From a bacterium UBP11_UBA4055 (GTDB lineage: Bacteria; UBA4055), in assembly GCA_002382735.1 (NCBI GenBank), contig DFZN01000043.1:56874-120873 (forward strand): a stretch of 64,000 nucleotides of DNA, written 5' to 3'. A model generated the notes under the pieces. It ran no database searches. It was not told the origin of the DNA and saw only the letters and a program-made list of their open reading frames with translations. Position 1 is the first letter of the stretch. The number at the start of each line of letters is the position of its first letter. Shown here piece by piece: positions 16,399 through 24,018 of this stretch. A program made the translations under genes and the position numbers.

Positions 16399-17962
16399 TT
16401 TAAATATAAATAAAAACCGGAACATGATTCCCAATTGGAGAAGTTTCGGTAAATCAGTAATTCTTGGTGAATTAGATTCTTGTAATAAAAATAACGCTCC
16501 TAGAATAGTCACATCAATTGACGAATATATAATTGATTGGAAAGTAAATGGAACTTTAGTTCATGCTTCAGAACTATTAAGCGCAGCTATTGTTAATAAT
16601 TTAAGAAATGACATTAATGTGATTGAAGCTGCAAAATTTATTCTTAATAATTCGAAAAATGCTAATTATTCCCATATATCAACGGCAAAAATGATATTAT
16701 CTGGCATATCGAGTATAGATATAAAATCAGATGATATTACAAGAATCGAAATCTTGAATGATCAAATTGATAATGACATCGCTAATATAAAGCGAAAAAT
16801 AACCGATACCAAATTATTATTGAGAAAGTATCCAACCAATCCGATTCTATATACAGAACTTTCTAGATACTACTCGATAATAGGGAATGAAAAGAAAGCA
16901 ATCGAAGCAATGAAAATAGCACTTCATTTTTCAAAAGACAATCGCTTTATCCTTAGATGCGCTACAAGACTTTTCACCCATTACGGTAATCCTACTAACG
17001 ACTATATTGATTATATCCATAAGATTCTCGTGAATAGTATTGCTACACAATATGATCCTTGGCTCACTTCTGCCGAAATATCTCTTTCTGGGCTGAAGGG
17101 AGTATCATCAAAGAATGTAAAAAAGGGAATTGAATTAGCAACTTCAAAAAACATTATGCCTGCTCACATTTCTGAATTATCTAGTGCTCTTGCAACTATT
17201 GAATTATCGCACGGTAATAGAAAAAAAAGTAGATCGTTTTTTGAAAATGCTTTAATATCTCCAAATGATAATACATTAGCGCAGGTTGAATGGGCAATGC
17301 AGAAGGACAAAAGTTTGATTCGAGAAAAAATTGATTTCAGCCAGAAATATAATTATGAAGCCGAAAGTCTTAAATATTTTAATGAACAAAAATATGAATT
17401 ATCTGTTTTTTATTCAGCTCGATGGTTTATAGATATGCCTTATTCAATAAGGTCGCTTCTGTTTGGTTCTTATATTTCATCGAATTTCTTGAAGGATCAA
17501 AAGAAATCTATTATCTTATTGCAAGCGGGTTTAAAAGGTCATCAAAATGATCCTAAATTAATAAATAATCTCGCATATGCTCTTTCACTCGATGGCAAGC
17601 CAAATGAAGCTCTTATTGAGCTAAACAAAATCAAATATAATTCAATTCTCGATAGTGAAACTAAAGCTTGTGTAATTGCAACAGAGGGTTTAGCCAATTA
17701 CAGACTAGGAAATGAAGATGACGGAAGAGCAATGTATTTAAAAGCTTTAGAAATTACCAAAAGTATTAATAATGAAACATTGAATAGGTTAGCCTTGCTC
17801 AATCTAGCAAGAGAAGAAATTAGAATAAATTCTAAATATATTAGCAATATTATCGATACGGTAAAAAAAATACCCGAATTTCTAAGTGAACCTGAAGTTG
17901 TACTGTTAAAAAAGGAAGTCCTTGATCAATTTGAAGTAAATATTAATAAAACGAGGAAATAA
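16391..17962 (+). CDS. TPR-repeat protein, partner of the kinase
   Basis: 523 residues from the ATG at 16391, which overlaps the kinase stop by 8 bases. No signal peptide. Helical repeats run from about residue 130 to the end, e.g. NPILYTELSRYYSIIGNEKKAIEAM, PKLINNLAYALSLDGKPNEALIEL and ACVIATEGLANYRLGNEDDGRAMYL, which are TPRs. The first ~100 residues are not assigned. TPRs often act as sensors or adaptors for kinases. It is the last plus-strand gene of the cluster; just past its stop lies a minus-strand gene remnant. Confidence 0.7.
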   Translation: MANLNINKNRNMIPNWRSFGKSVILGELDSCNKNNAPRIVTSIDEYIIDWKVNGTLVHASELLSAAIVNNLRNDINVIEAAKFILNNSKNANYSHISTAKMILSGISSIDIKSDDITRIEILNDQIDNDIANIKRKITDTKLLLRKYPTNPILYTELSRYYSIIGNEKKAIEAMKIALHFSKDNRFILRCATRLFTHYGNPTNDYIDYIHKILVNSIATQYDPWLTSAEISLSGLKGVSSKNVKKGIELATSKNIMPAHISELSSALATIELSHGNRKKSRSFFENALISPNDNTLAQVEWAMQKDKSLIREKIDFSQKYNYEAESLKYFNEQKYELSVFYSARWFIDMPYSIRSLLFGSYISSNFLKDQKKSIILLQAGLKGHQNDPKLINNLAYALSLDGKPNEALIELNKIKYNSILDSETKACVIATEGLANYRLGNEDDGRAMYLKALEITKSINNETLNRLALLNLAREEIRINSKYISNIIDTVKKIPEFLSEPEVVLLKKEVLDQFEVNINKTRK

Positions 17963-18084
17963 TGAATCATTCCTGTTTTCAGTATTGAAGTAAGATTATC
18001 CGCAATCTGTTTGCGGTTAAGCTTATCATATTTTGCATTAAATGGATCTTTTTTATCGAAATCTAGTTTTTCTGAATTTGACAT
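17963..18084 (-). pseudogene. 5' remnant of a KAP-like P-loop NTPase gene
   Basis: Reading leftward from ATG 18084, about 37 codons give MSNSEKLDFDKKDPFNAKYD followed by KLNRKQIADNLTSILKTG. This resembles the segment just before the Walker A motif in KAP-family NTPases (DxLNRxxIAxNLxxxL). No PWGTGKT-type P-loop follows: the frame drifts into unrelated hydrophobic residues at ~17970, right at the TPR gene stop. The body of the gene is therefore missing. It sits 33 bases downstream of the methyltransferase, in the same direction. The KAP identity is from pattern memory over ~35 residues. Confidence 0.45.
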
Positions 18085-18117
18085 AATTCTGCCTTATGTA
18101 ATTATTTATAACCATTC

Positions 18118-20922
18118 TTATTCAAAATACTTAAACTCATCTACCAGCAGCCTGTAGATTTCTTCTCTAACTTCCTTAGTCTTTTCAGTGATCTTTTTGA
18201 TTATCAGGTTCAAATCTTCCCTGTTGTTGATCTCAGCATATTTTTTGATCTGGATGAGCCCGCTGTTTGGGGTCATAAAATCAGGATAATCGAAATACTT
18301 GAAATAAGCCTCATCGTGAAGTCCGACATTTCTGATTATGCCTGACTGACAATCTTTTGATGCAAAATTTATGTATAATTCTTTGATCAGTTTTACTAAT
18401 TCCATAGCCAACGGAGGATCGGCGACAATTTCTCGATCGAGCGTAGTATTCCAGAAACTCTCAGGATTGTTCGGGGACATAGGATTATCTACAAAAACTT
18501 CCGGTGCTCCTTCAACAGGATTATCCTTTTCAAATTTCGTTACTACGCATCTGTTTTCTGCAAGTGCAAATGCAAAACAAAGCGAATAGAAATATTTCTC
18601 TTTTTCTTTCGGAATGACAGGATTCCAGATATCGTACTGATTTGCCCATACCGGATATTTACCGTTTAGAGCTTTTGTAATAGCGAACCACAAAAGGCAA
18701 ATTTTTGCAGATTCGAGATTGTAACAGCAAAACCCATATTTATCTGGAGGACCTGATAATATCCTAGTTTGATTAATGTTGATAAATGCATTATCCAATC
18801 TAAACCATATTCTATCACAGAAATTTGACATTCTGAAAAGTGAATCTTGCTTTACTCTAACAGGAGTGTTGTCATCGTAAAACCCGATAAATCTCCCATC
18901 AATTTGCCCACATTTTCTTCTTAATTTATAGTGTCGATCTTCATCTTTTAATGGAAACCCACTTACAATTTTTTCGAAATCTGTTTTCTTTTTTGCTACA
19001 CTATAATCATATCTTGTTTGCCTTATCAATTTGCTCTTTTTGTTACTAACTACAGGAAGCAGCAATCTTATATCACCTCTACAATTATCAAAAGGGACAT
19101 TTCTCGCACTACTTATTATCGGTTTGAGATTGCTATAAATCTCATCCAAGCTTGCATCCCAGTTTATGGCCAAATCTTTCTTCGTTATATATGTATAATC
19201 TTTGAGTAAAACCTTGTTGTCGTTTCCATTTTCTTCGTAGTTGTATCTCCAGATCGTGAATGATAAAGGCCATTTGCCGTCAAGCTTGAAAAATTCTTTG
19301 CTGGTAATTATAAAACCAAGTTCGTATTTGAAATACTTATCGAATTCTTTGCGGAAATTTGCGTATGTCGGCCTCGGTATCAGCCATGAAGTAGGAGTAA
19401 AGATCAAAAGCAGAGGTTTTACAGATTTATTTTCACTGTTCTGCTGCCTGGCAATATTAACGATCTGAGCAAGAAAAGCCAAATACCTTTCTTTTCCGGC
19501 ATCTTCCCCGGTCAGCTTTAATATATCAGGATCAATTGTATATTCAGCTGCATTGCCCGTGCGGACTTCTTCATTTTCGTCAGTATTCTTATAAGGCGGA
19601 TTTAAAAGAAATGCGAGAGGTTTGTCCAGATTCAGATTTTTCTCTTTGAGGACATTTTTGATTTCATCAATATAAGACTTCGCAGATCTGTCGAGGAAAT
19701 TCAAACCTATATTGTCTTTAGTTTTAGGAATGATTGTGAAACCAGTTTGCATAAGTTCAGAGTCTTCCTGTACTGCAAGCTTCAGCCTTCGCTCAATAGT
19801 TTTAAGCAAATCAGGCTGTAATTCTGAAACGATTTTGTGTTTTAAGTTACCGTGCCAGCTCGTTACAAGGTTGCCTGAGCCACCGGCCGGATCGAAAACA
19901 ATATACTTGTCGCTTAACTTATTTTCATAATATTTATGAACGAACCACAAAGCAAATTTACTCAGATTAATATCCGTAAAGAAAATTCCGTGCTGTTTTG
20001 CGTATTCAGGATTTATTCTTGTAATAACCTCATCGAAACGGCTGAAATAATAATCAGCGGTAATGCCTGAACCTTCATTCGTAAAAACATAATGGCTCTC
20101 AACAAATTTCTTAAATTCCGGTTTGTGTTTGGGCTTAATTTTGATTTGCTCGCTTATTCTACCCGTTTTATTGCTTGCGACTTGAACATCATAATCTTCT
20201 TCATCATTATCCATGACCTTCGAGGTTACATCCCAAAATCCTACGATCGCATAAAAACAGTGAACGGCATCAATAGGATCATCATAAAACTTCTTTAAAG
20301 ATTCGATATGATCTATAAAATCGTAAGTATTTATTTGGATTCTATTTGAGTCCAAGTTTTTTAGAACTTTCAGAAATTCTGACAAATCTATTTGTGTACT
20401 TTTTACTGATGAAAATAAATTATCATACTCTTTCGCGTTCATCTTGAAAAAAGCAGATTTGTATATCTCCAATGCATCTGATTTAGTCGTATTCCTTGGA
20501 GCTGCGTTTAATTTTCCAATTTCATTCGGAGCAGATTGGGCATCGCTTCTTGCGACCAGTTTTTTTGCTTTGTCAGGAATATCACTCAGCCTCCACAAAC
20601 CGATAAAATCTTTTGTGACCACGCACACAGACGAGTAACTCAATCCTTTCTTTGAATAATGAAGAGCCTGATAAAATCCCTCAAGCCACTGATCGTAGCG
20701 GGACTTAAGTTCTACAACAAGCTCTCCCTGAATATACACATCTGCAGAAGATGCGTTCGATTCGACTTTGAATTTCTCAGGAAAAAGCGCTTTGAATAGA
20801 GGATAAACAAGCGGACGCTTTGCGTCTTCGTTAAGGTCGCTTGTGATATACTGGCGGATTCCATCTAATTCTTCATAATATGGTTTCAGATCAGTTACTT
20901 TCTTAATACTGTCCTTACTCAT
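18118..20922 (-). CDS. N6-adenine methyltransferase with N-terminal nuclease domain (type IIG-like)
   Basis: 934 residues. The N-terminus has a PD-(D/E)xK-like core: D61 in SADVYIQGE and E71-x-K73 in VVELKSRYDQW. The methyltransferase domain carries the AdoMet motif VFDPAGGSGNLV (~342-353) and the catalytic NPPY at 441-444, followed by a ~450-residue region that would hold target recognition (TPTSWLIPRP, SFTIWRYNYE). One chain with nuclease, methyltransferase and specificity parts is the plan of type IIG restriction enzymes. GGAG lies 6 bases before the ATG. No separate HsdS/HsdR lies nearby. The nuclease part could instead be a non-cutting DNA-binding domain. Confidence 0.75.
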   Translation of the reverse strand: MSKDSIKKVTDLKPYYEELDGIRQYITSDLNEDAKRPLVYPLFKALFPEKFKVESNASSADVYIQGELVVELKSRYDQWLEGFYQALHYSKKGLSYSSVCVVTKDFIGLWRLSDIPDKAKKLVARSDAQSAPNEIGKLNAAPRNTTKSDALEIYKSAFFKMNAKEYDNLFSSVKSTQIDLSEFLKVLKNLDSNRIQINTYDFIDHIESLKKFYDDPIDAVHCFYAIVGFWDVTSKVMDNDEEDYDVQVASNKTGRISEQIKIKPKHKPEFKKFVESHYVFTNEGSGITADYYFSRFDEVITRINPEYAKQHGIFFTDINLSKFALWFVHKYYENKLSDKYIVFDPAGGSGNLVTSWHGNLKHKIVSELQPDLLKTIERRLKLAVQEDSELMQTGFTIIPKTKDNIGLNFLDRSAKSYIDEIKNVLKEKNLNLDKPLAFLLNPPYKNTDENEEVRTGNAAEYTIDPDILKLTGEDAGKERYLAFLAQIVNIARQQNSENKSVKPLLLIFTPTSWLIPRPTYANFRKEFDKYFKYELGFIITSKEFFKLDGKWPLSFTIWRYNYEENGNDNKVLLKDYTYITKKDLAINWDASLDEIYSNLKPIISSARNVPFDNCRGDIRLLLPVVSNKKSKLIRQTRYDYSVAKKKTDFEKIVSGFPLKDEDRHYKLRRKCGQIDGRFIGFYDDNTPVRVKQDSLFRMSNFCDRIWFRLDNAFININQTRILSGPPDKYGFCCYNLESAKICLLWFAITKALNGKYPVWANQYDIWNPVIPKEKEKYFYSLCFAFALAENRCVVTKFEKDNPVEGAPEVFVDNPMSPNNPESFWNTTLDREIVADPPLAMELVKLIKELYINFASKDCQSGIIRNVGLHDEAYFKYFDYPDFMTPNSGLIQIKKYAEINNREDLNLIIKKITEKTKEVREEIYRLLVDEFKYFE

Positions 20923-20940
20923 AAACTACTCCGTTCTTTG

Positions 20941-20962
20941 TAGTACTAAAGTGTAATATTAC
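20941..20962. promoter_or_regulatory. two small palindromes upstream of the methyltransferase gene
   Basis: TAGTACTA (20941-20948) and GTAATATTAC (20953-20962) are perfect palindromes within 22 bases, 19-40 bases upstream of the methyltransferase ATG. They overlap the region where a promoter would be expected. They could be operator sites of a controller or of the Fic protein's winged helix. Short palindromes are common in AT-rich DNA, so this is weak. Confidence 0.25.
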
Positions 20963-21007
20963 GATAATATAAGGACTTGAACAGTATTTCGCAATTCAAT
21001 TAATTCT

Positions 21008-22105
21008 TCATTTACAGAGATCGTAGCTGGTGCTCCGTCCGCCTGCAGGATTTTTTTCGAGTATTCTTTTATCTATCAGGTCATTGATGTCCCTCAAGGC
21101 TGTATCGGTCGAGCAGTGAGTTATCTTTGCCCATTTCTTTGTAGTGAGCCTTCCTTCAAAACCGTCGAGAAGCTTATTGAGCATGAGTTTCTGCCTTGAA
21201 TTGAACTCTGTGTGCGAATGGGTTTGCCAGAAGGTAGATTTTTCCGTCACTTTTTCCAGAGTTTTACCGGTGGAATTGAGCGCGTTGTAAAGACAGTCCA
21301 AAAACCATTTGAGCCAGCCTGTTATGTCTGTGCCGCCTTTCTGCGTGCGCTCGAGCATGTCGTAATACTGTTTCCTCTGAACCCTGATCTGCGCCGAGAA
21401 GCTGTAGAACCTCTGACTGCTCATATCCGACCTGGCGAGAAGCATATCGGTCAAAGCGCGGGCGATCCTGCCGTTCCCGTCATCAAAAGGGTGCAGCGTG
21501 ACGAACCTCAAATGAGCCAGTGCGGCTTTTATTACCGGATCAGTGTTTTTATCAGAATTAAACCATGCGATAAAAGCCTTCATCTCTTTCTTTAGTACGG
21601 AAGCCGAAGGAGCCTGAAAATGAACTTTTTCCTTTCCGATCGCGCCAGAAACCACCTGCATAGGACCGTTCTCGTCTTTTCTCCAACCGCCTGTCGTTAT
21701 TTTAAACATCCCGCTCCTGCCTGAAGGGAACAGAGATGAATGCCACCCGAACAGCCTGTCCTCTGTTAAAGGCTCGTTATATCTCTGTGTAGCGTCGAGC
21801 ATCATATCAACGACTCCGTCAACATTCCTGTCTGATTCTATAAGCCCTGAAATCTCAAGTCCGAGCTTTCTCGCTATCGAAGACCTTACCTGGTCGTAAT
21901 TGAGGATCTCGCCTTCGATCTCAGTGGATTTTACCACATCAAGAGTCAGAGTTCCGAGAAGAGCTTCCGATCTTAAGCCGAAACCGAGCGATTCCATTTT
22001 CCCCAGAAGTTTTCCCTGAAGGTTGCGCACAATACTCAGCTGCGTAAGTATCCCGTCCGCATCCCAGGTAAAGTCCGGCCATCCTTTATGTTGATATATA
22101 TACAT
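21008..22105 (-). CDS. Fic family protein (DUF4172-Fic-winged helix)
   Basis: 365 residues. The DUF4172-type N-terminus is MYIYQHKGWPDFTWD; KSTEIEGE (S60-E64-G65) is the class II inhibitory helix motif (S/T)xxxE(G/N). The full catalytic motif HPFDDGNGR has H205, and the C-terminal ~70 residues form a winged helix (TTKKWAKITHCSTDTALRDINDL). Fic enzymes transfer AMP to protein hydroxyls; this one should be self-inhibited until relieved. ATG 22105 is chosen: GGAG lies 7 bases upstream and MYIYQH matches family starts. The wing domain and the repeats at 22113-22154 suggest autoregulation. Confidence 0.9.
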   Translation of the reverse strand: MYIYQHKGWPDFTWDADGILTQLSIVRNLQGKLLGKMESLGFGLRSEALLGTLTLDVVKSTEIEGEILNYDQVRSSIARKLGLEISGLIESDRNVDGVVDMMLDATQRYNEPLTEDRLFGWHSSLFPSGRSGMFKITTGGWRKDENGPMQVVSGAIGKEKVHFQAPSASVLKKEMKAFIAWFNSDKNTDPVIKAALAHLRFVTLHPFDDGNGRIARALTDMLLARSDMSSQRFYSFSAQIRVQRKQYYDMLERTQKGGTDITGWLKWFLDCLYNALNSTGKTLEKVTEKSTFWQTHSHTEFNSRQKLMLNKLLDGFEGRLTTKKWAKITHCSTDTALRDINDLIDKRILEKNPAGGRSTSYDLCK

Positions 22106-22112
22106 GATTATT

Positions 22113-22154
22113 CTCCGCAACTTTTGCGGTAAATATACGGACTAATCTCCGCAA
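22113..22154. repeat. CTCCGCAA repeats and hairpin at the Fic gene start
   Basis: CTCCGCAA occurs at 22113-22120 and again at 22147-22154. The first copy forms a perfect inverted repeat with TTGCGG at 22124-22129 (CCGCAA, 3 bases, TTGCGG). On the transcript one arm runs into the GGAG ribosome-binding site of the Fic gene. It could be an operator for the Fic winged helix or a hairpin that hides the ribosome site; it is not distinguishable here. Confidence 0.45.
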
Positions 22155-22161
22155 ACGCAAC

Positions 22162-23025
22162 TTAATTCTTCACTACCCTGATGAGGCACCACTCGTTCTT
22201 TTCATAGTATCCGTCAACGATAAGCCCGCCCACTTCGCTGATCCTTTTGTACATCTTCTGATTCTCGTCAACGAGTATGCCTGAAAGTATTATCATTCCG
22301 CCCGGCTTGACTATGTGCTTGAATTTGGGCAGCAGCTCCTCGAGCATCGACCTGTCTATATTGGCCAGCACGGTATCGTAAACATTCTCTTTTTCGTAAT
22401 CAGTTTCCGTGGCGAATTTTGTGTGAATATGCATATCGGCGTGATTTAAGTGCGCGTTCTCTTTGCAGTTGTCGTAGCTTTCCTCATCTATATCGACGGC
22501 CGTGACGCCCAAAGAACCCATTTTGACCGCCGCTATTGCCAGTATGCCTGAACCTGAACCTGCATCGAATATGGTCGTATCCTTAAGGTCGTGCTTACTG
22601 ATCTCCTCCAGCATGAGCTTTGTCGTTTCGTGCGTGCCTGTCCCGAACGCCATCTTCGGTTCGATGAGTATCTTTATCTTATCGGTCTCCACATTCATCC
22701 ATGCGGGTACGACGAGAAAACTGCCCGCCTCGACAGGCTCATAAGTCTTCTTCCATTCCTCCCGCCAGTCAGCGTTCGGTATCTTCTCCGATCTGATTTC
22801 AGGCACATCTTCTATCCCGTGCTCGTGAAAGAAAAGTTTTATCGAATTTATGATCATGAGAGGGTCTTCGTCCTCCTCAAAGAACAGCCTGAGCCCGCTT
22901 TGATCTTCGAAGGTCGTTTCGTCAAGGTCCTCTATGCCTTTGCAGCCTATCGTAAAAACGAATTCCATGAGCACATCCTTCATAATTTCGTCGTTGACAT
23001 CTATATCCACAAAAAACCATTCCAT
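22162..23025 (-). CDS. prmA: ribosomal protein L11 methyltransferase
   Basis: 287 residues. Trimethylates L11 with AdoMet. The family signature MAFGTGTHETTKLMLEEI is followed by the AdoMet loop FDAGSGSGILAIAAVKMG, the acidic VTAVDIDEESYDN and the catalytic ANIDRSMLEELLPKF (family N/D-I motif). The N-terminal substrate-binding domain (~1-90) is present, so the gene is complete. The start ATG at 23025 overlaps no other gene; the oxidoreductase stop at 23027 lies one base upstream, so the two are co-transcribed. Housekeeping function. Confidence 0.95.
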   Translation of the reverse strand: MEWFFVDIDVNDEIMKDVLMEFVFTIGCKGIEDLDETTFEDQSGLRLFFEEDEDPLMIINSIKLFFHEHGIEDVPEIRSEKIPNADWREEWKKTYEPVEAGSFLVVPAWMNVETDKIKILIEPKMAFGTGTHETTKLMLEEISKHDLKDTTIFDAGSGSGILAIAAVKMGSLGVTAVDIDEESYDNCKENAHLNHADMHIHTKFATETDYEKENVYDTVLANIDRSMLEELLPKFKHIVKPGGMIILSGILVDENQKMYKRISEVGGLIVDGYYEKNEWCLIRVVKN

Positions 23026-23026
23026 A

Positions 23027-24010
23027 TTAACTCCCTTTGAACTGATTTGCGATCTCGTTCAATATCTTATCGGCGACTTTGAGGGCTTTTAAGCCGTCCT
23101 CTCCGGTGACCCTGACCTCCTTTTTACCCTGTATCGCTTCAACAAAATCCCTGTTCTCCTCCAAAAGCGCGTTGACTTCGATCTTATCCCGCTTGGAGTA
23201 AATTATCTTCTTATTTACATGGTCCAGGTTCGCGACAGCCATTCCGTCCGTGACCTGAGCGTCCGTGTCGGCGAGGTAGAAAATGTCAGCTATGCCAGTA
23301 TCGAGGTCGAGGGAGAGATATTTGTGCTCCTGGAATATCCTGAACTTTCTCATTTTTTTCAGGCTTATCCTTGAGGCTGTAAGATTCGCGACGGCACCGT
23401 TTTTGAACTTTATCCTGACATTGGCGATATCGGTCGTGTCAGTTACGACGGCTACACCTGCCGCGTCTATTTTTTCAACATCGGATTTTATCAGGCTTAA
23501 AATAAGATCGATATCGTGGATCATAAGGTCTAATACGACCGAAACATCCGCGCCTCTCGGGTTGAAGGAGGCGAGCCGGTGCGCTTCTATGAATTTGGGC
23601 TCGATCTCGAAATTCTTGAGCTGATTGAAGGCGGGATTGTAGCGCTCTATCTGGCCGACCTGGATGATAAGCCCTTTTTCTTTTGCGAGCGAAATGAGCT
23701 CTTCGCCCTGCGCGACGGTGGCTGTGATCGGCTTTTCGATAAAGACATGCTTTCCGGCTTCGAGGCATTTTTTGGCCACCTCGTAATGACCCTGTGTAGC
23801 CACTGCCACGACGACACCGTCAACGAGCGGCAGCATATCGTCAAGTTTGCCGAACGCGCGGCATCCGAACTGCTCAGCCGCTGCTTTTGCGGCATCCGCG
23901 TTTATGTCATATACTCCTATAAGCTCCGAAATATCCGGCAGCATAGTGTGCATTTTAGTGTGCAGCTTTCCGAGATGACCGCATCCCGCGATCCCGATCC
24001 TTGTTTTCAT
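23027..24010 (-). CDS. Gfo/Idh/MocA family NAD(P)-dependent oxidoreductase
   Basis: 327 residues from ATG 24010, with AAGGAAG just upstream. A Rossmann fold begins TRIGIAGCGHLGKLH, the family EKP motif lies in VFIEKPITATVAQ (~95), and the C-terminal alpha/beta domain includes DLMIHDIDLILSL with the catalytic-histidine position. Substrates of the family are sugars, inositols or UDP-sugars. In Bacteroidetes-like genomes such a gene is often near lipid A (lpxA/B) genes, but here prmA and a subtilase are the neighbours. Substrate unknown. Confidence 0.85.
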   Translation of the reverse strand: MKTRIGIAGCGHLGKLHTKMHTMLPDISELIGVYDINADAAKAAAEQFGCRAFGKLDDMLPLVDGVVVAVATQGHYEVAKKCLEAGKHVFIEKPITATVAQGEELISLAKEKGLIIQVGQIERYNPAFNQLKNFEIEPKFIEAHRLASFNPRGADVSVVLDLMIHDIDLILSLIKSDVEKIDAAGVAVVTDTTDIANVRIKFKNGAVANLTASRISLKKMRKFRIFQEHKYLSLDLDTGIADIFYLADTDAQVTDGMAVANLDHVNKKIIYSKRDKIEVNALLEENRDFVEAIQGKKEVRVTGEDGLKALKVADKILNEIANQFKGS

Positions 24011-24018
24011 GATCTTCC

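Noticed and set aside
18118..20922. BREX PglX or type I HsdM
   Set aside because: No PglZ, BrxC or HsdS/HsdR neighbours and the protein has its own N-terminal nuclease-like domain; type IIG-like is simpler.
10249..22105. Prophage or integrative element
   Set aside because: No integrase, structural, relaxase or transposase gene, and no tRNA with a duplicated end beside the region; the tRNA-Leu at 26973 has no second copy of its 3' end that I could find.
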